Assembly (NCBI RefSeq): GCF_900115565.1
Contig: NZ_FOWW01000011.1
Location: 144,696-208,695 of the forward strand
DNA: 64,000 bases
Source: Amycolatopsis arida
Lineage (GTDB): Bacteria > Actinomycetota > Actinomycetes > Mycobacteriales > Pseudonocardiaceae
Direction of reading: 5' to 3'
Position 1 is the first letter of the stretch, and each line of letters starts with the position of its first letter. This document shows positions 26,074 through 35,386 of the stretch, piece after piece. Position numbers and translations under genes: made by a program. The notes beneath the pieces are model-generated. The model was not told where the DNA came from and searched no databases. It saw only the letters and a list, made by a program, of their open reading frames with translations.

Positions 26074-27078
26074 CTAGGCCTTCCTGCCGGTCACGACCGA
26101 GTCCATGTCCGCCAGCGGCAGCACACTGATCTCGGTCAGGCCGGCACGCTCCATCCACTCCACACACTCGCTCGCCGGGTACTCCCGTCCACCGGGCGTG
26201 ATGAGCTGCATGTTCAGGCTGAGCAACCAGTTGCGCCCCGTCTCGGGACGCGATTCGTCGATCATGGCGTCGTAGACGAGCAGCGAGCCACCGGGTCGGA
26301 GCGCGTCCGCCGCCCGCCGCACGAGCGTGCCGCACCGTTCGGAGTCCCAGTCGTGCAGGACGTGGCCGAAGATGTAGGCGTCGGCGGGCGGTAGCTCGTC
26401 GGTGAAGAAGTCGCCGGCGTGGAAGGTCACCTTGTCGGCCATTCCGAGCCGCTCCATGTGCCGGTCGAACGCGGGGCGAACGGCGGGCAGGTCGAAGACG
26501 TGTCCGCGCAGGTGGCGGTGCGCCTTCACCAGCTCGGCCGAGACGTTGCCGCGCGCCCCGCCGAGGTCGACGAACGAGCGGTGCCGCGACCAGTCGAGGA
26601 CGCGCGCCAGTGCGGGGCCGAGCGCCGCGTTCGCGGCGTCCATCCAGGCCATGAACCGCTCGACGGCCTCCACATCGGAGTAGAAGTCGAACTCGCTCTG
26701 CTCCGGGGTCTGCCGGTCCCCGGAGCGCAGCAGGTCCTCCAGTCGCGTCCACAGGTTGAACTGCCAGTTCATCATCTGGAACCAGCCGCCGCGAAAGCTC
26801 GGCTTCGCGGAATCCAGGTAGGTCTCCGCGACGGCGGAGTTGCGCAGTACCTCGCCGTCCCGTTCGAGCAGGCCCATATGGCACAAACCGTTCACGAAAT
26901 GGCTTCCGGCCTGCCGGGCCAGCCCCAGGCGAGCGACCAGTTCCGCTTCGGTGGCCGGCTGGGCGGCCAACGACGTGAACACGTCCAACTGCACCGCCGT
27001 CAGGAGCGTCTTCGCTTCCCAGAACGCCGATCCCAGCCGCAGGACTTCCTGGATCGTGCGATATGACATGGTTGTCAT
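26074..27078 (-). CDS. SAM-dependent O-methyltransferase
   Basis: A 334-residue small-molecule O-methyltransferase of the type with an N-terminal dimerisation winged helix (about 10-100) and a Rossmann domain. The SAM-binding motif is VDLGGARGNVS (170-180), and HVLHDWDSERC carries the likely catalytic His near 253. It resembles acetylserotonin/carminomycin-type enzymes that methylate phenolic hydroxyls of aromatic polyketides. ATG 27078 (MTTMSYR) is preferred to the ATG nine bases later because GGGAGGGG is correctly spaced. It is monocistronic between the SARP and lipoprotein genes. Confidence 0.9.
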   Translation of the reverse strand: MTTMSYRTIQEVLRLGSAFWEAKTLLTAVQLDVFTSLAAQPATEAELVARLGLARQAGSHFVNGLCHMGLLERDGEVLRNSAVAETYLDSAKPSFRGGWFQMMNWQFNLWTRLEDLLRSGDRQTPEQSEFDFYSDVEAVERFMAWMDAANAALGPALARVLDWSRHRSFVDLGGARGNVSAELVKAHRHLRGHVFDLPAVRPAFDRHMERLGMADKVTFHAGDFFTDELPPADAYIFGHVLHDWDSERCGTLVRRAADALRPGGSLLVYDAMIDESRPETGRNWLLSLNMQLITPGGREYPASECVEWMERAGLTEISVLPLADMDSVVTGRKA

Positions 27079-27242
27079 CGTGATCCCCTCCCAGAGGAAA
27101 CGGTCCCGCGAGCACCACAACGAGCACCCGAGACCCTGATCCGCACACCACCACCGCACAGCAGGGTGGCCGCGGCGGCGAAACCTGATCTGTCCGAGCT
27201 CGGATCCACGCTGACGAGTCGGACAGTGGCCCTGACGTCTCG

Positions 27243-28190
27243 TCAGGCCACGGTGAACACGTGGTGCATGCCGTTCTGAACGTTGGACTTCCCTGTCTCG
27301 TACTCGCCGACCCAGGACATGAGCACGTACCGGCCCGGCTGCAGGTTCAGCCGCAGCACCGCGGACTGGCCAGGTCCCAGGGGCAGCAGTCCGTAGGTCT
27401 CCTCGCTGGCGAACGGGCTCTCAGCGGGCTGCCCGCCGCCGAACGAGTCGAAGAATGCCTGCACCTGCTCGTCGGTGACACCCGGCTTGACCGGAGCGAT
27501 GATCGCCTCGTTGTTCTGCCCGGTCGCGTTGCTCACCAGCAGTTGCGCGTCCGGCGCGACGGTGTCCGGCGCCAGGAAGCGCTGCTCGGCACCCTGGCCG
27601 AACTGGGCGACCACGCCGTCCACGCGCGGGGCCCCGGTAGGGGCGCCCTCGGCCCGCCCCACCTCGATCGTCCGTACCCGGTCGAGCGCGTCCGGCTCGC
27701 CGAGGGTGGAGTAGTCGACCAGGTGGTAGGTACCTTGAGCGAGGTGCACCGAGAAGCCCAGCGGTGTCGTCTTGTTCACCGAGACACCGCCGCGCAGCGT
27801 CGCCATGTTGGTGACCTTCTGGCCGGCGGGAACGGAGACCTCCGGATCCTCGACGAAGACCTTGCCCATCTCCGCGAGGAACGTGGCGAGGTCGACCTCC
27901 GGCGAGAGGTCCACCAAGCCCACCCAGCGCGACCTCTCGTCCGGAGTCGAGACCTGGAACGTCGCCGGGCCCGCGGTGAGCGCGTCGGCGCCGGTGACGT
28001 CCAGGCCGCCCTGGCCTGCCTCCACCGTGATGGCGTGCCGCGCCGCCGCGTCGGGACCTCGGGAGGACGTCGCCGCGGCGTCGGACGCGGCCGGCGCCGG
28101 ACTCGAGCACGAGGCGATCAGCGGTACCGCGATCGCTACCGCGAATGTGATGGGCAAAGCAGAACGGATTAATCGCTTAGTGGCCTGCAC
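27243..28190 (-). CDS. Lipoprotein with two cupredoxin-like domains
   Basis: A protein of about 315 residues with a lipoprotein signal (KRLIRSALPITFAVAIAV then LIASC), so it is anchored on the outer face of the membrane. Two tandem beta-sandwich repeats follow, each with a G-P-x-TFQV- or AQLLVSNATG-like strand and ending in a PGRYV- or GTYHLVD-type strand; the second ends in NGMHHVF. The pattern recalls cupredoxin-fold domains, but a full Cys/His/Met copper site is not evident. It neighbours a multicopper oxidase gene in divergent orientation. GTG 28190 is chosen over TTG 28199 because of ribosome-site spacing. Function is inferred. Confidence 0.65.
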   Translation of the reverse strand: MQATKRLIRSALPITFAVAIAVPLIASCSSPAPAASDAAATSSRGPDAAARHAITVEAGQGGLDVTGADALTAGPATFQVSTPDERSRWVGLVDLSPEVDLATFLAEMGKVFVEDPEVSVPAGQKVTNMATLRGGVSVNKTTPLGFSVHLAQGTYHLVDYSTLGEPDALDRVRTIEVGRAEGAPTGAPRVDGVVAQFGQGAEQRFLAPDTVAPDAQLLVSNATGQNNEAIIAPVKPGVTDEQVQAFFDSFGGGQPAESPFASEETYGLLPLGPGQSAVLRLNLQPGRYVLMSWVGEYETGKSNVQNGMHHVFTVA

Positions 28191-28637
28191 CCCAGTCAAC
28201 CTTTCTCGGCACGGACCGGTGCTTTTCGGACCGGTCTTCCCCTCCCATGCTGGTGGCCCGCACTAGAGCCCACCTAGAAGGCCACTTAAGCGACGATGCG
28301 GAGAATCGTCTCGAAACATACCACGGCGACCCATAAAATGGAACGGATCAAGAGTCCGGCACGGGGCCGCGGTGGCTTGACGCGAACACGACTCGGTGAT
28401 CAGGTGAGTGCTGGCTCTCCTGGAGGTGAACACGTAGTGAAACCGCGCTGGTAGGGGTAGCGGACGGGTCCGGTGGCGGGCAAGGGCATCGGCGCGACGA
28501 CCCGAGTTCGGACATGAACGGTACGAGCTTTGCCGGCCCCACGCGGAACGAGTAAGGTGGGCCGAGTTCGAGTCGTCAATCGGAAAAGTTTTTCTACGAT
28601 CGGCGCGCTCGCTGGGGGCGTGCTCTGGAGGGACGAA
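28191..28637. promoter_or_regulatory. Divergent promoter region between lipoprotein and MCO 2 genes
   Basis: A 447-bp gap with the promoters of two divergent extracytoplasmic-protein genes. It holds the GAAAAGCACCG element shared with the PKS operon (28217-28227, minus), a direct repeat CGGACCGGT around 28213-28233, an AT-rich patch near 28315-28345, and a strong Shine-Dalgarno GGAGGTGA at 28422-28429 followed by a five-codon open frame (28437-28454). No full gene was found. Confidence 0.45.
28217..28227 (-). promoter_or_regulatory. Second copy of shared element GAAAAGCACCG
   Basis: This is the same 11-mer as at 23520-23530, again with its proximal end 27 bases from the assigned start codon, here of the lipoprotein gene. 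It overlaps a CGGACCGGT direct repeat. It suggests common control of the PKS operon and the lipoprotein gene. Confidence 0.4.
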
Positions 28638-30260
28638 TTGGGGATCTCACGGTCATCGACGCCATACTCGCGTCGCCGTTTCCTTGTCACCGTCGGCGGA
28701 GCGGGCCTGGCCCTCGCCGCCTGCGACGGCGGATCCGGAGACGGCGGATCCGGGGACGGGGAATCCGGATCGGACGCGAACGGCCATGAGGGCCATTTCA
28801 ACGAAGACCTCACCGGGAGGGTGCTGCCCAGCACGGCACCGCTGCCCCAGCCGTTCACCAACCCGCTGGCCGTACCCGAAGTGCTGTCGCCGTACTCGAC
28901 CGAGGGCGACACCGACTTCTACGAGGTGACCGCCTCGGTCGCCAGCGCGCGGATTCTTCCGGGGCTGCGCACCCAGATCTGGGGCTACAACGGGACGTTT
29001 CCCGGGCCGACGATCCGTTCCACCCGGGGGCGCAAGGTGCGGGTGCGTTACCGTAACGAGCTCCCGGTGCCGATCGTGACGCACCTGCACGGCGGCCGCA
29101 CGCCCCCCGAGTTCGACGGCTACCCGACCGACATGATCCTGCCGGCGGGGGGCTGGTCGTCACCGCACGAGCATCCCGGCGCGCGCTACGACCAGGTGTT
29201 CGAGTACCACTACCCGCTCGACCAGCGGGCCGCCACGCTCTGGTACCACGACCACCGGATGGACTTCACCGGCCCGGCCGTGTGGCGTGGCCTCGCCGGA
29301 ATGCACCTCCACAGCGACGAGGAGGAAGCCGCGCTGCCGTTGCCGAGCGGTGATCGCGAGATCCCACTGATGATCGCCGACCGGTCGTTCGCCGAGGACG
29401 GCAGCCTTCAGTACCCCTCCCGGGACCCCCAACTGCGCGGCGAGCGAGGTGTCACCGAGGAGTTCACCGAAGGCGTGCTCGGTGACGTCACGCTCGTCAA
29501 CGGCACCCCGTGGCCCTACCTCGAGGTGGCGCCGGTGAAGTACCGGTTCCGACTGCTCAACGCGTGCAACGCGCGGCGCTACCTGCTCTCGCTCGACCCG
29601 GCACCCGACGACGGCCCGTTCATCCAGATCGGCAGTGAGGGCGGGCTGCTCGGAAAGCCGGTTCGGCAGGAGAAGATCGCGATCTCGCCCGCCGAGCGCT
29701 TCGACGTGGTCATCGACTTCAGCGGCTTCGCGCCGGGCACCACGGTGCGAATGCGCAACGATGCCGGCGAGGGCGCGATGGCCGACGTCATGGAGTTTCG
29801 CGTCACCGGGCAGGCGCAGGACAGCCCGAAGATCCCCGAGCGCCTCAGCGACTTCGAGCAGCTCGACCCGAACGCGGCCGTGCGCAAGCGCAAGTTCTCG
29901 TTCCAGGGCGACCGCAACGACGAGGGCAGGATGGTCTGGCTGGTCGAGAATCACCCCTTCGAGGTGGACTACATCCACGCCGACCCGAAGATCGGCGACA
30001 TCGAGATGTGGCAGTTCTCCGGCGACGTGCACCACCCCATCCACATCCACGAGGTGATGTTCCAGGTGATCGGGCTGCCGGAGCCGGAGGATCTACGACC
30101 CACCGACATCGGTTGGAAGGACACGGTCGACCTCGCCCCCGGGGACGTGGCACGGGTGCTGGTCCGCTTCGACGGTTACCCCGGAAAGTATGTCTTCCAC
30201 TGCCACAACCTCGAGCACGAGGACGTGGCGATGATGGCGAACTACATGCTGCGCCCGTGA
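28638..30260 (+). CDS. Tat-lipoprotein CotA/laccase-like multicopper oxidase (MCO 2)
   Basis: A 540-residue multicopper oxidase. It has a twin-arginine signal (YSRRRFLVTVGGAG) that ends in the lipobox LALAAC, so it should be exported folded with copper and then lipid-anchored. A Gly/Ser/Asp-rich linker follows. Copper motifs are HLHGGRTPPEFDG (about 148), WYHDHRMD, HHPIHIHEVMF and HCHNLEHEDVAMM (about 520). The frame is open from 28530, but TTG 28638 is chosen because GGAGGG lies 5 nt upstream and it gives a normal Tat signal length. It is a close relative of MCO 1; both may oxidise or couple phenols. Confidence 0.92.
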   Translation: MGISRSSTPYSRRRFLVTVGGAGLALAACDGGSGDGGSGDGESGSDANGHEGHFNEDLTGRVLPSTAPLPQPFTNPLAVPEVLSPYSTEGDTDFYEVTASVASARILPGLRTQIWGYNGTFPGPTIRSTRGRKVRVRYRNELPVPIVTHLHGGRTPPEFDGYPTDMILPAGGWSSPHEHPGARYDQVFEYHYPLDQRAATLWYHDHRMDFTGPAVWRGLAGMHLHSDEEEAALPLPSGDREIPLMIADRSFAEDGSLQYPSRDPQLRGERGVTEEFTEGVLGDVTLVNGTPWPYLEVAPVKYRFRLLNACNARRYLLSLDPAPDDGPFIQIGSEGGLLGKPVRQEKIAISPAERFDVVIDFSGFAPGTTVRMRNDAGEGAMADVMEFRVTGQAQDSPKIPERLSDFEQLDPNAAVRKRKFSFQGDRNDEGRMVWLVENHPFEVDYIHADPKIGDIEMWQFSGDVHHPIHIHEVMFQVIGLPEPEDLRPTDIGWKDTVDLAPGDVARVLVRFDGYPGKYVFHCHNLEHEDVAMMANYMLRP

Positions 30261-30292
30261 GCCCTCCCCGACCGGGCTCGGTCGGGGAGGGC
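30261..30292. terminator. Bidirectional terminator after MCO 2
   Basis: A perfect 14-bp stem (GCCCTCCCCGACCG at 30261-30274 with its complement at 30279-30292) and a tetraloop GGCT begins directly after the MCO 2 stop codon. It separates MCO 2 from the convergent long operon ending at 30363. A 13-bp direct duplication (CGGAGTCAGGTTT, 30345-30370) lies at the end of that operon. Confidence 0.85.
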
Positions 30293-30362
30293 GAGCGCCC
30301 ACACCGGCGAGCGGCTCCGGGTCCGCGTCCCGTCGAAGCGGGCCCGGAGTCAGGTTTCGGAG

Positions 30363-31175
30363 TCAGGTTTGGAAGGTGGCGTCGGGCGTGTCGGTGACGA
30401 ACATGTGGCCCGGTGAGTGGGTGATGGCGAACTCCAGTCGCGACGCACGGACGACGGCCTGGACCGTGACCCCGCAGGCCCAGAACATCGGCACGTCGGA
30501 GCCGACGGTGACCGCGTCGCCGAAGTCGGGTACGGCGAGGTCGGAAATGCCCAGCGCCGCCGGATCACCGACATGCACCGGGGCGCCGTGCACCGCCGGG
30601 AAGCGCGCGGTGATCTGCACGGCCCTGGCCACCAGCGGGGCGGGGACGGGGCGCATGGAGACCACCAGTGGGCCGGCCAGCCGCCCGGCCGGCCGGCACG
30701 GCACGGTGGTGACGTACATCGGGTCGTTGACGCCTTCCTCCAGGTGCCGCACGGGCACGCCGGCCTCGAGCAGGCCGCGTTCGAAGGTGAAGCTGCACCC
30801 GACGAGGAAGGCCACCAGGTCGTCGCGCCAGTGTGGGGTGGCATCGGTGATCTCGTCGACCGGCTCGCCGTCGCGCCAGACCTGGTAGGCGGGCAGGTCG
30901 GTACGCAGGTCGGCGTCCGGGGCCAGCGTGGTGGTCACCCCGCCCGGATCGCCGACGTCGAGGACCGGCACCGCTTTCGGGTTACGCTGGGCGAACAGCA
31001 GCAGGTCGTAGGCCACCTCGCGGGGCACGGCCACCAGGTTTGCCTGTGCGTAGCCCGCGGCCCAGCCCGCGGTGTGGGCCCGTAGACCGGCTCGGAACAG
31101 GCCGCGGGCACGCCTTCCGGAGAGGGCGCCGGGGTCGGTGGGGGGAACGGCCGGGATCTCCTCGATGGTTGCCAT
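30363..31175 (-). CDS. DUF1445 family protein (putative hydro-lyase / D-glutamate cyclase-like)
   Basis: A 270-residue cytosolic protein of the DUF1445 family, annotated as putative hydro-lyase and related to D-glutamate cyclase. Typical segments are [56 protein letters not shown] (here [17 protein letters not shown]) and [12 protein letters not shown] at the C-terminus. The start ATG 31175 has AGGGG upstream and lies 4 bp after the M24 peptidase stop. It is the last gene of the long operon. Its presence with an amino-acid-type PLP enzyme hints at handling an acidic amino acid or lactam; this is inference. Confidence 0.8.
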   Translation of the reverse strand: MATIEEIPAVPPTDPGALSGRRARGLFRAGLRAHTAGWAAGYAQANLVAVPREVAYDLLLFAQRNPKAVPVLDVGDPGGVTTTLAPDADLRTDLPAYQVWRDGEPVDEITDATPHWRDDLVAFLVGCSFTFERGLLEAGVPVRHLEEGVNDPMYVTTVPCRPAGRLAGPLVVSMRPVPAPLVARAVQITARFPAVHGAPVHVGDPAALGISDLAVPDFGDAVTVGSDVPMFWACGVTVQAVVRASRLEFAITHSPGHMFVTDTPDATFQT

Positions 31176-31179
31176 GCGA

Positions 31180-32382
31180 TCACCCCTCGCCGACGCCGAG
31201 GTCACGGTCGAGAGTGGTGAGCAGGGCGTTGCCGCCCGCTCGCACCACGAACGGATCCTCCACGTGAACGGCGCCGAGACCGAACTCGTAGTACGGCGTC
31301 TCGATGTTCACCACCGTGCCGTCCTCGATGACGTCCTCGCTGTCCGGGGTGATCAGCACCGGATCGTAGACCTCGACGCCGATGCCGTGCCCCACGTGCT
31401 GGCGCCGGTAGTGCGGCACGCCGGCCGCGCGGACCGCGTTCACGGTGATCTCGAACAGTTCCCGGCCGGTCATGCCCGGCCGGGCCGCGGCCAGCGCCGC
31501 GTCCTCGCCGGCGAGCATCGCGTTGTAGTACTTCTCGAGCCGTGGCGAAGGCTCTCCCACACAGTGCACCCGGGCGATGTCGGACCAGTAGCCGTCCACC
31601 GTGCCGCCCACGTCGAACCAGATCGCGTCGCCACGACGCAGCGGCTCGTCGGAGGGCGCGGACTGGCCCGCCACGGCCGAGCGCCCGATCTTGATCAGGG
31701 TGAACCGGGAGCGCCCGCCCGCACCGGCCACCGTTCGCTCGAACTCGCGTACCAGCTGCCGCTCGGTGACACCGGGGCGAGCGATGCTCACCGTGGCCCG
31801 GATCGCCGTCTCCATCACCGCGGCCGAGCGGGCCACCAGCTCCAGCTCGGCGTCGGTCTTGACCTTGCGGACCTGCCGGATCGCCCCCGCCGCGGGGAGG
31901 AACGCCGCGCGGGGCAGCGCGGCGCGAAGCGCCTCCAGCACGTCGGGCCGCAGCCCGTCCTCGTCGACGCCGATGCGGCTCTCGGCCAAGCCGGCCGCGC
32001 GCACCGTGGCGACCAACGCCTCCGCCGCGGTGGCCGGGGAGATCCCGTCGCCGTTGACCGCGCGCAGCCGCTCCTCGGCCGGGGTCAGTGCGACCCCCTC
32101 CACGGCCGGCTCTCGGAAGAAGGTGCCGTAGGCGGTCACCCCGGCCAGCTCGGGACCCGCGTCGAGGAACTGGTCGGCCTCGCAGCGCGACGAGACGAAC
32201 CACGGGTTGTCCGGCCGATCCCTGGTCACCACCGCGAAACACTGGCCGGTGTGCGGGAACATCTCCAGCGCCACGCTGGAAATCCCGGTGAGATAGCGGA
32301 TGTTCTCGATCGTCGTGGCCACCAGGCCGTCGACGTCGAGGGATGCCATGCGACTGCGCAACCGTCCGAAATGGGCCGTCAT
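31180..32382 (-). CDS. M24 family metallopeptidase (Xaa-Pro dipeptidase/creatinase type)
   Basis: A 400-residue protein with an N-terminal creatinase-like domain (1-150) and a pita-bread C-terminal domain. All five metal ligands are visible: Asp in IWFDVGG, Asp in YWSDIARVH, His in [12 protein letters not shown], Glu in [10 protein letters not shown] and Glu in AVHVEDPF. Members cleave X-Pro bonds or C-N bonds of creatine-like substrates. The start ATG 32382 has GGAGGACGG upstream. Placed between an SbnA-like enzyme and a DUF1445 protein, it may trim or hydrolyse an amino-acid unit of the product or intermediate. Confidence 0.9.
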   Translation of the reverse strand: MTAHFGRLRSRMASLDVDGLVATTIENIRYLTGISSVALEMFPHTGQCFAVVTRDRPDNPWFVSSRCEADQFLDAGPELAGVTAYGTFFREPAVEGVALTPAEERLRAVNGDGISPATAAEALVATVRAAGLAESRIGVDEDGLRPDVLEALRAALPRAAFLPAAGAIRQVRKVKTDAELELVARSAAVMETAIRATVSIARPGVTERQLVREFERTVAGAGGRSRFTLIKIGRSAVAGQSAPSDEPLRRGDAIWFDVGGTVDGYWSDIARVHCVGEPSPRLEKYYNAMLAGEDAALAAARPGMTGRELFEITVNAVRAAGVPHYRRQHVGHGIGVEVYDPVLITPDSEDVIEDGTVVNIETPYYEFGLGAVHVEDPFVVRAGGNALLTTLDRDLGVGEG

Positions 32383-32408
32383 CGGCCGTCCTCCCTGGGT
32401 GGATGGAC

Positions 32409-33473
32409 CTAGTGCGAAACCAACCTGCTGTCCGCGGCGGAACCGGAGACGGCGACGGCGGAGTGGGCCGGGTTGGCGGCCGCCTCGATGAGGCCGTACA
32501 GCGTGGTGATACCGGCCGCCTCGATCAGCTCGGTGAGGCCCCGAGCGCGCATCCACTCCGGATCGAAGGACTCCCCGAGATAGTTCACCCCTCCGTCGGC
32601 CGCGACGACCACGATCCGGCGGCCGCGGTGGTGGTGGGCGTGGTGCAGCGCGGCGAACACCGCCGCCCCTGATGACTCGCCGACCAGCACGCCTTCGTGG
32701 CGGGCGAGCAGGTGCGCGGTCGCGATGCCCTCGTGGTCGGCCACCAGATGCACCCTGTCCACCAGGCTCTGGTCCAGGTTTCCCGGCGGCCAGGCCAGCC
32801 CGAGCCCGCGCATCGCGTAGCCGGTGAACGGGAAGCCGAAGGCGCCGGAGCCCAGTGCGTCCACTCCCACTGTCGTGACCCGTGGCAGTACCTGCTTCAC
32901 CGTGCGCGCGAGCCCGCTGGCGTGGCCACCCGTGCTCACCGCGGTGACCAGCACATCGAACTCGGGCACGTCGTCGAGCAGCTCGCGGGCGGTGACCTCG
33001 GCGTGCGTGCGCGGGTTGGCCGGGTTGTTGTACTGGTCCGGTGAGAAGGCGTCCGGCATCACCTCGAGCAGGTGCCGCACCCGGTTGACCCGAGGACGCT
33101 GGTAGCCGCCGTCCTCGTCGGGCGTGTCCACCATGTCGATCTCCGCGCCGAGCGCGGTGACGAACTCGACCATGGATCGAGGCGCCTTCGGGTCGATCAC
33201 CAGAATGACCCGGTAGCCACGAGTGGCCCCGATCAGCGCGAGCGACTTGCCGAGGTTGCCGGAGGTCGACTCGATGATCGTGCCGCCGGGCCGGAGCGCG
33301 CCGTCGCGCTCGGCCTGACGCACCATGGCGTAGGCCGCACGGTCCTTGATGCTGCCGCCGGGGTTGAACGACTCCAACTTGACCAGGATCTCCGAGTCGC
33401 TGGCCGCCCTGACGTGGTGGAGTCGGACCACGGGGGTCCGGCCAATGGTGTCGAGAATCGTGTCGTGAATCAA
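32409..33473 (-). CDS. SbnA-like PLP-dependent enzyme (cysteine synthase family)
   Basis: A 354-residue type II PLP enzyme. It closely follows SbnA, which makes N-(1-amino-1-carboxy-2-ethyl)-glutamic acid from O-phosphoserine and glutamate on the way to 2,3-diaminopropionate: DTIGRTPVVRLHH, KLESFNPGGSIKDR (PLP Lys about 45), ESTSGNLGKSLALI (substrate loop), DTPDEDGGYQRPRV and AVSTGGHASG. SbnA partners with the dehydrogenase SbnB, and no SbnB homologue is seen in the window. The start is TTG 33473. It lies 33 bp after an asparagine-synthetase-like gene, suggesting it makes the amine or amino acid used there. Confidence 0.82.
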   Translation of the reverse strand: MIHDTILDTIGRTPVVRLHHVRAASDSEILVKLESFNPGGSIKDRAAYAMVRQAERDGALRPGGTIIESTSGNLGKSLALIGATRGYRVILVIDPKAPRSMVEFVTALGAEIDMVDTPDEDGGYQRPRVNRVRHLLEVMPDAFSPDQYNNPANPRTHAEVTARELLDDVPEFDVLVTAVSTGGHASGLARTVKQVLPRVTTVGVDALGSGAFGFPFTGYAMRGLGLAWPPGNLDQSLVDRVHLVADHEGIATAHLLARHEGVLVGESSGAAVFAALHHAHHHRGRRIVVVAADGGVNYLGESFDPEWMRARGLTELIEAAGITTLYGLIEAAANPAHSAVAVSGSAADSRLVSH

Positions 33474-33506
33474 CGTCTCGCCCTTCGGGGTGAATGTCGG
33501 CCCTGA

Positions 33507-35354
33507 TCACCAGGCGGGCGTGATGCCGTACCGGTCGAACCACAGGTCGAGCTGCAGGACCATCTCGGCGTCCGCCCTGGCCAACCGGTCACTGACCAGC
33601 CGGTCTGGTTGTGCCGCGAGCTCGGCGGCCGCGGAGACGTCGATGAGCGGCAGTACCGGGGAGCGCGAGTTGGCCAGCACCGCCTTCAGCTCGACCCCCA
33701 GGCGTTGCGGGTACTGCGGATGATGGCTCACCGGTGTCGCGCTCTGCCTGCGCGCGAGCACCTGCTCGGGCAGCAGGTCGGCCACGGCGGAGCGCAGCAG
33801 GCCCTTCTCGACGCCGCCGTGGGTGTGCAACTCCGGCGGGATGTTGTAGGCGTATTGCAGCAGCCGGTGGTGGTTGATCGGCGACCCCGCGACGAGGCCC
33901 GCCGCGGTGAACGCGCCACCGTCCACCCGGAAGTAGTTGAGCATCAGGTGCGAGCTGATCCGGGCACGGCGGCGTTCCTCGTCGTCCTCGGGTAGATGCT
34001 CCACGCCGGCGACCACCGTCGCGTAGGTGTCCCGGTAGTAGGTCGGGAAGTCCAGCTCACGCAGCAGGTCCTGGCTCAGCAGCCCGGTACCGAACCCGTT
34101 GGTCGCGCCGAAGCGCTGCGCCAGCGCGATCCAGGGAAACGTGCCCGAGCGCACCAGGCCCTGATCGGTGCAAAACTTGTTGCCCAGGAACACCTGATCT
34201 CCCGCACCGCCGCCGAGCACCAGCTTGCCGCCCTGGGCGGCGGCCTCCGCGAGGAACAGGTACTGCGAGCTGTCCATGTCGTAGATTCGGGTCGGGTAGT
34301 CCTTCGAGCGCAGCATGCCCACCCGCACCACGGGGTCGAGGATGTCGGTGGGCTCCAGCGTCACGAGGCCGTAGTCGGCACCGATCCGCTCGGCCACCGC
34401 CCGCGCGTACGGCTCGTCCTTGCTGCCCCGCATGACATCGGCCTGGAACTCGGTGTCCACGAAGTCGACGGTGAACGTACGCAGCGCGCCGCGGCCCTGG
34501 CGGGCCATCTCGGCGGCGGTCAGCGCCGCGACGGCGGAGGAGTCGATGCCGCCCGACAGCGTGACGATCAACGAGCTGGTGTCCTCGGGCAAGTGCTCAC
34601 GGACGCTGTCCTCGAGGATCCCCCGCACGGTGGCGACGGTGGTGTCCAGATCGTCGGTGTGCGGGCGGGTCTCCAGCTGCCAGTAGCGGTGCCGTGCCCA
34701 GCCGGACCGGCCGTAGCGGGCGATCTCCGCGGGCTCTATCTGGGAGAACCCGGCGAACAGCGGGCCGGCGGGCAACGCGTGGGAGATCGCCTCCCGCAGC
34801 CCGGAGACGTCGAGCACGGCGGAGATCTCCGGATGCGCCAGCAACGTCTTGCGCTCCGAGGCGAAGACCATCCCGCTCGCGGTGTGCGCGTAGAACAAGT
34901 TCTGCCCCGCACCGGTCTGGTCACGGGCCAGCAGCAGTTCCTGGTGGCGTCCGTCCCACACCACCACCGCGAACGAGCCCGCCAGCTCCGGCACGAACTC
35001 CGCGCCCCACCGCACGTAGGCACGGGCGGCGAGCTCGGCGGCACCGGCGTCGGGCGCGACCGCGACCCCGGCGGAGCGCAGCCGGCCGCGCAGCGCGGCA
35101 AGGCCCAGCGGCCAGCCGACCACCACGGCGACGACGGGTGGTGTGCCCGGACCGTCCGGTGTCAGCGCGAACGGCTGCGCGCTCTCGGCGCGGCCGGTCC
35201 GCACGGCACGAACACCGAGCGCGGCCGGACCGCCGATCCACAGCGCCTCGGCGTCAGGGCCGCGGCGGGCCAGTGTGGCCGTCAGGTCGAGCAGGGTGCC
35301 CCGGTCCCTGACCAGGTCCCTGGTGAAGTCGATCCAGCCGACGACTCCTGACAT
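33507..35354 (-). CDS. Asparagine-synthetase-like amide ligase without glutaminase Cys (copy 1)
   Basis: A 615-residue AsnB-family protein. The C-terminal synthetase domain keeps the PPi loop LSGGIDSS (266-273), so ATP activation of a carboxylate is expected. The N-terminal domain begins MSGVVGWIDFTRD: the Cys-2 nucleophile of glutamine amidotransferases is Ser, the GHRR signature reads LGVRAV, and no NGE motif is present. Glutamine hydrolysis is therefore unlikely, as in beta-lactam synthetase and lasso cyclases of the same fold. ATG 35354 is assigned; an in-frame ATG at 35384 would add ten residues and no Cys. It follows the MFS gene and precedes the SbnA-like gene. Confidence 0.9.
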   Translation of the reverse strand: MSGVVGWIDFTRDLVRDRGTLLDLTATLARRGPDAEALWIGGPAALGVRAVRTGRAESAQPFALTPDGPGTPPVVAVVVGWPLGLAALRGRLRSAGVAVAPDAGAAELAARAYVRWGAEFVPELAGSFAVVVWDGRHQELLLARDQTGAGQNLFYAHTASGMVFASERKTLLAHPEISAVLDVSGLREAISHALPAGPLFAGFSQIEPAEIARYGRSGWARHRYWQLETRPHTDDLDTTVATVRGILEDSVREHLPEDTSSLIVTLSGGIDSSAVAALTAAEMARQGRGALRTFTVDFVDTEFQADVMRGSKDEPYARAVAERIGADYGLVTLEPTDILDPVVRVGMLRSKDYPTRIYDMDSSQYLFLAEAAAQGGKLVLGGGAGDQVFLGNKFCTDQGLVRSGTFPWIALAQRFGATNGFGTGLLSQDLLRELDFPTYYRDTYATVVAGVEHLPEDDEERRRARISSHLMLNYFRVDGGAFTAAGLVAGSPINHHRLLQYAYNIPPELHTHGGVEKGLLRSAVADLLPEQVLARRQSATPVSHHPQYPQRLGVELKAVLANSRSPVLPLIDVSAAAELAAQPDRLVSDRLARADAEMVLQLDLWFDRYGITPAW

Positions 35355-35386
35355 CTCCTCATCCCTCCACTCCGGACTGCTCATGC

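Noticed and set aside
25889..26077. Plus-strand 62-codon frame between the SARP and methyltransferase genes
   Set aside because: Composition is Arg/Ser/Gly-rich with no ribosome site, and it overlaps the better-supported minus-strand small frame.
31180..33543. A 787-codon frame fused to the M24 peptidase
   Set aside because: The upstream half is a shadow of the SbnA-like gene; the peptidase begins at ATG 32382 with a good ribosome site.
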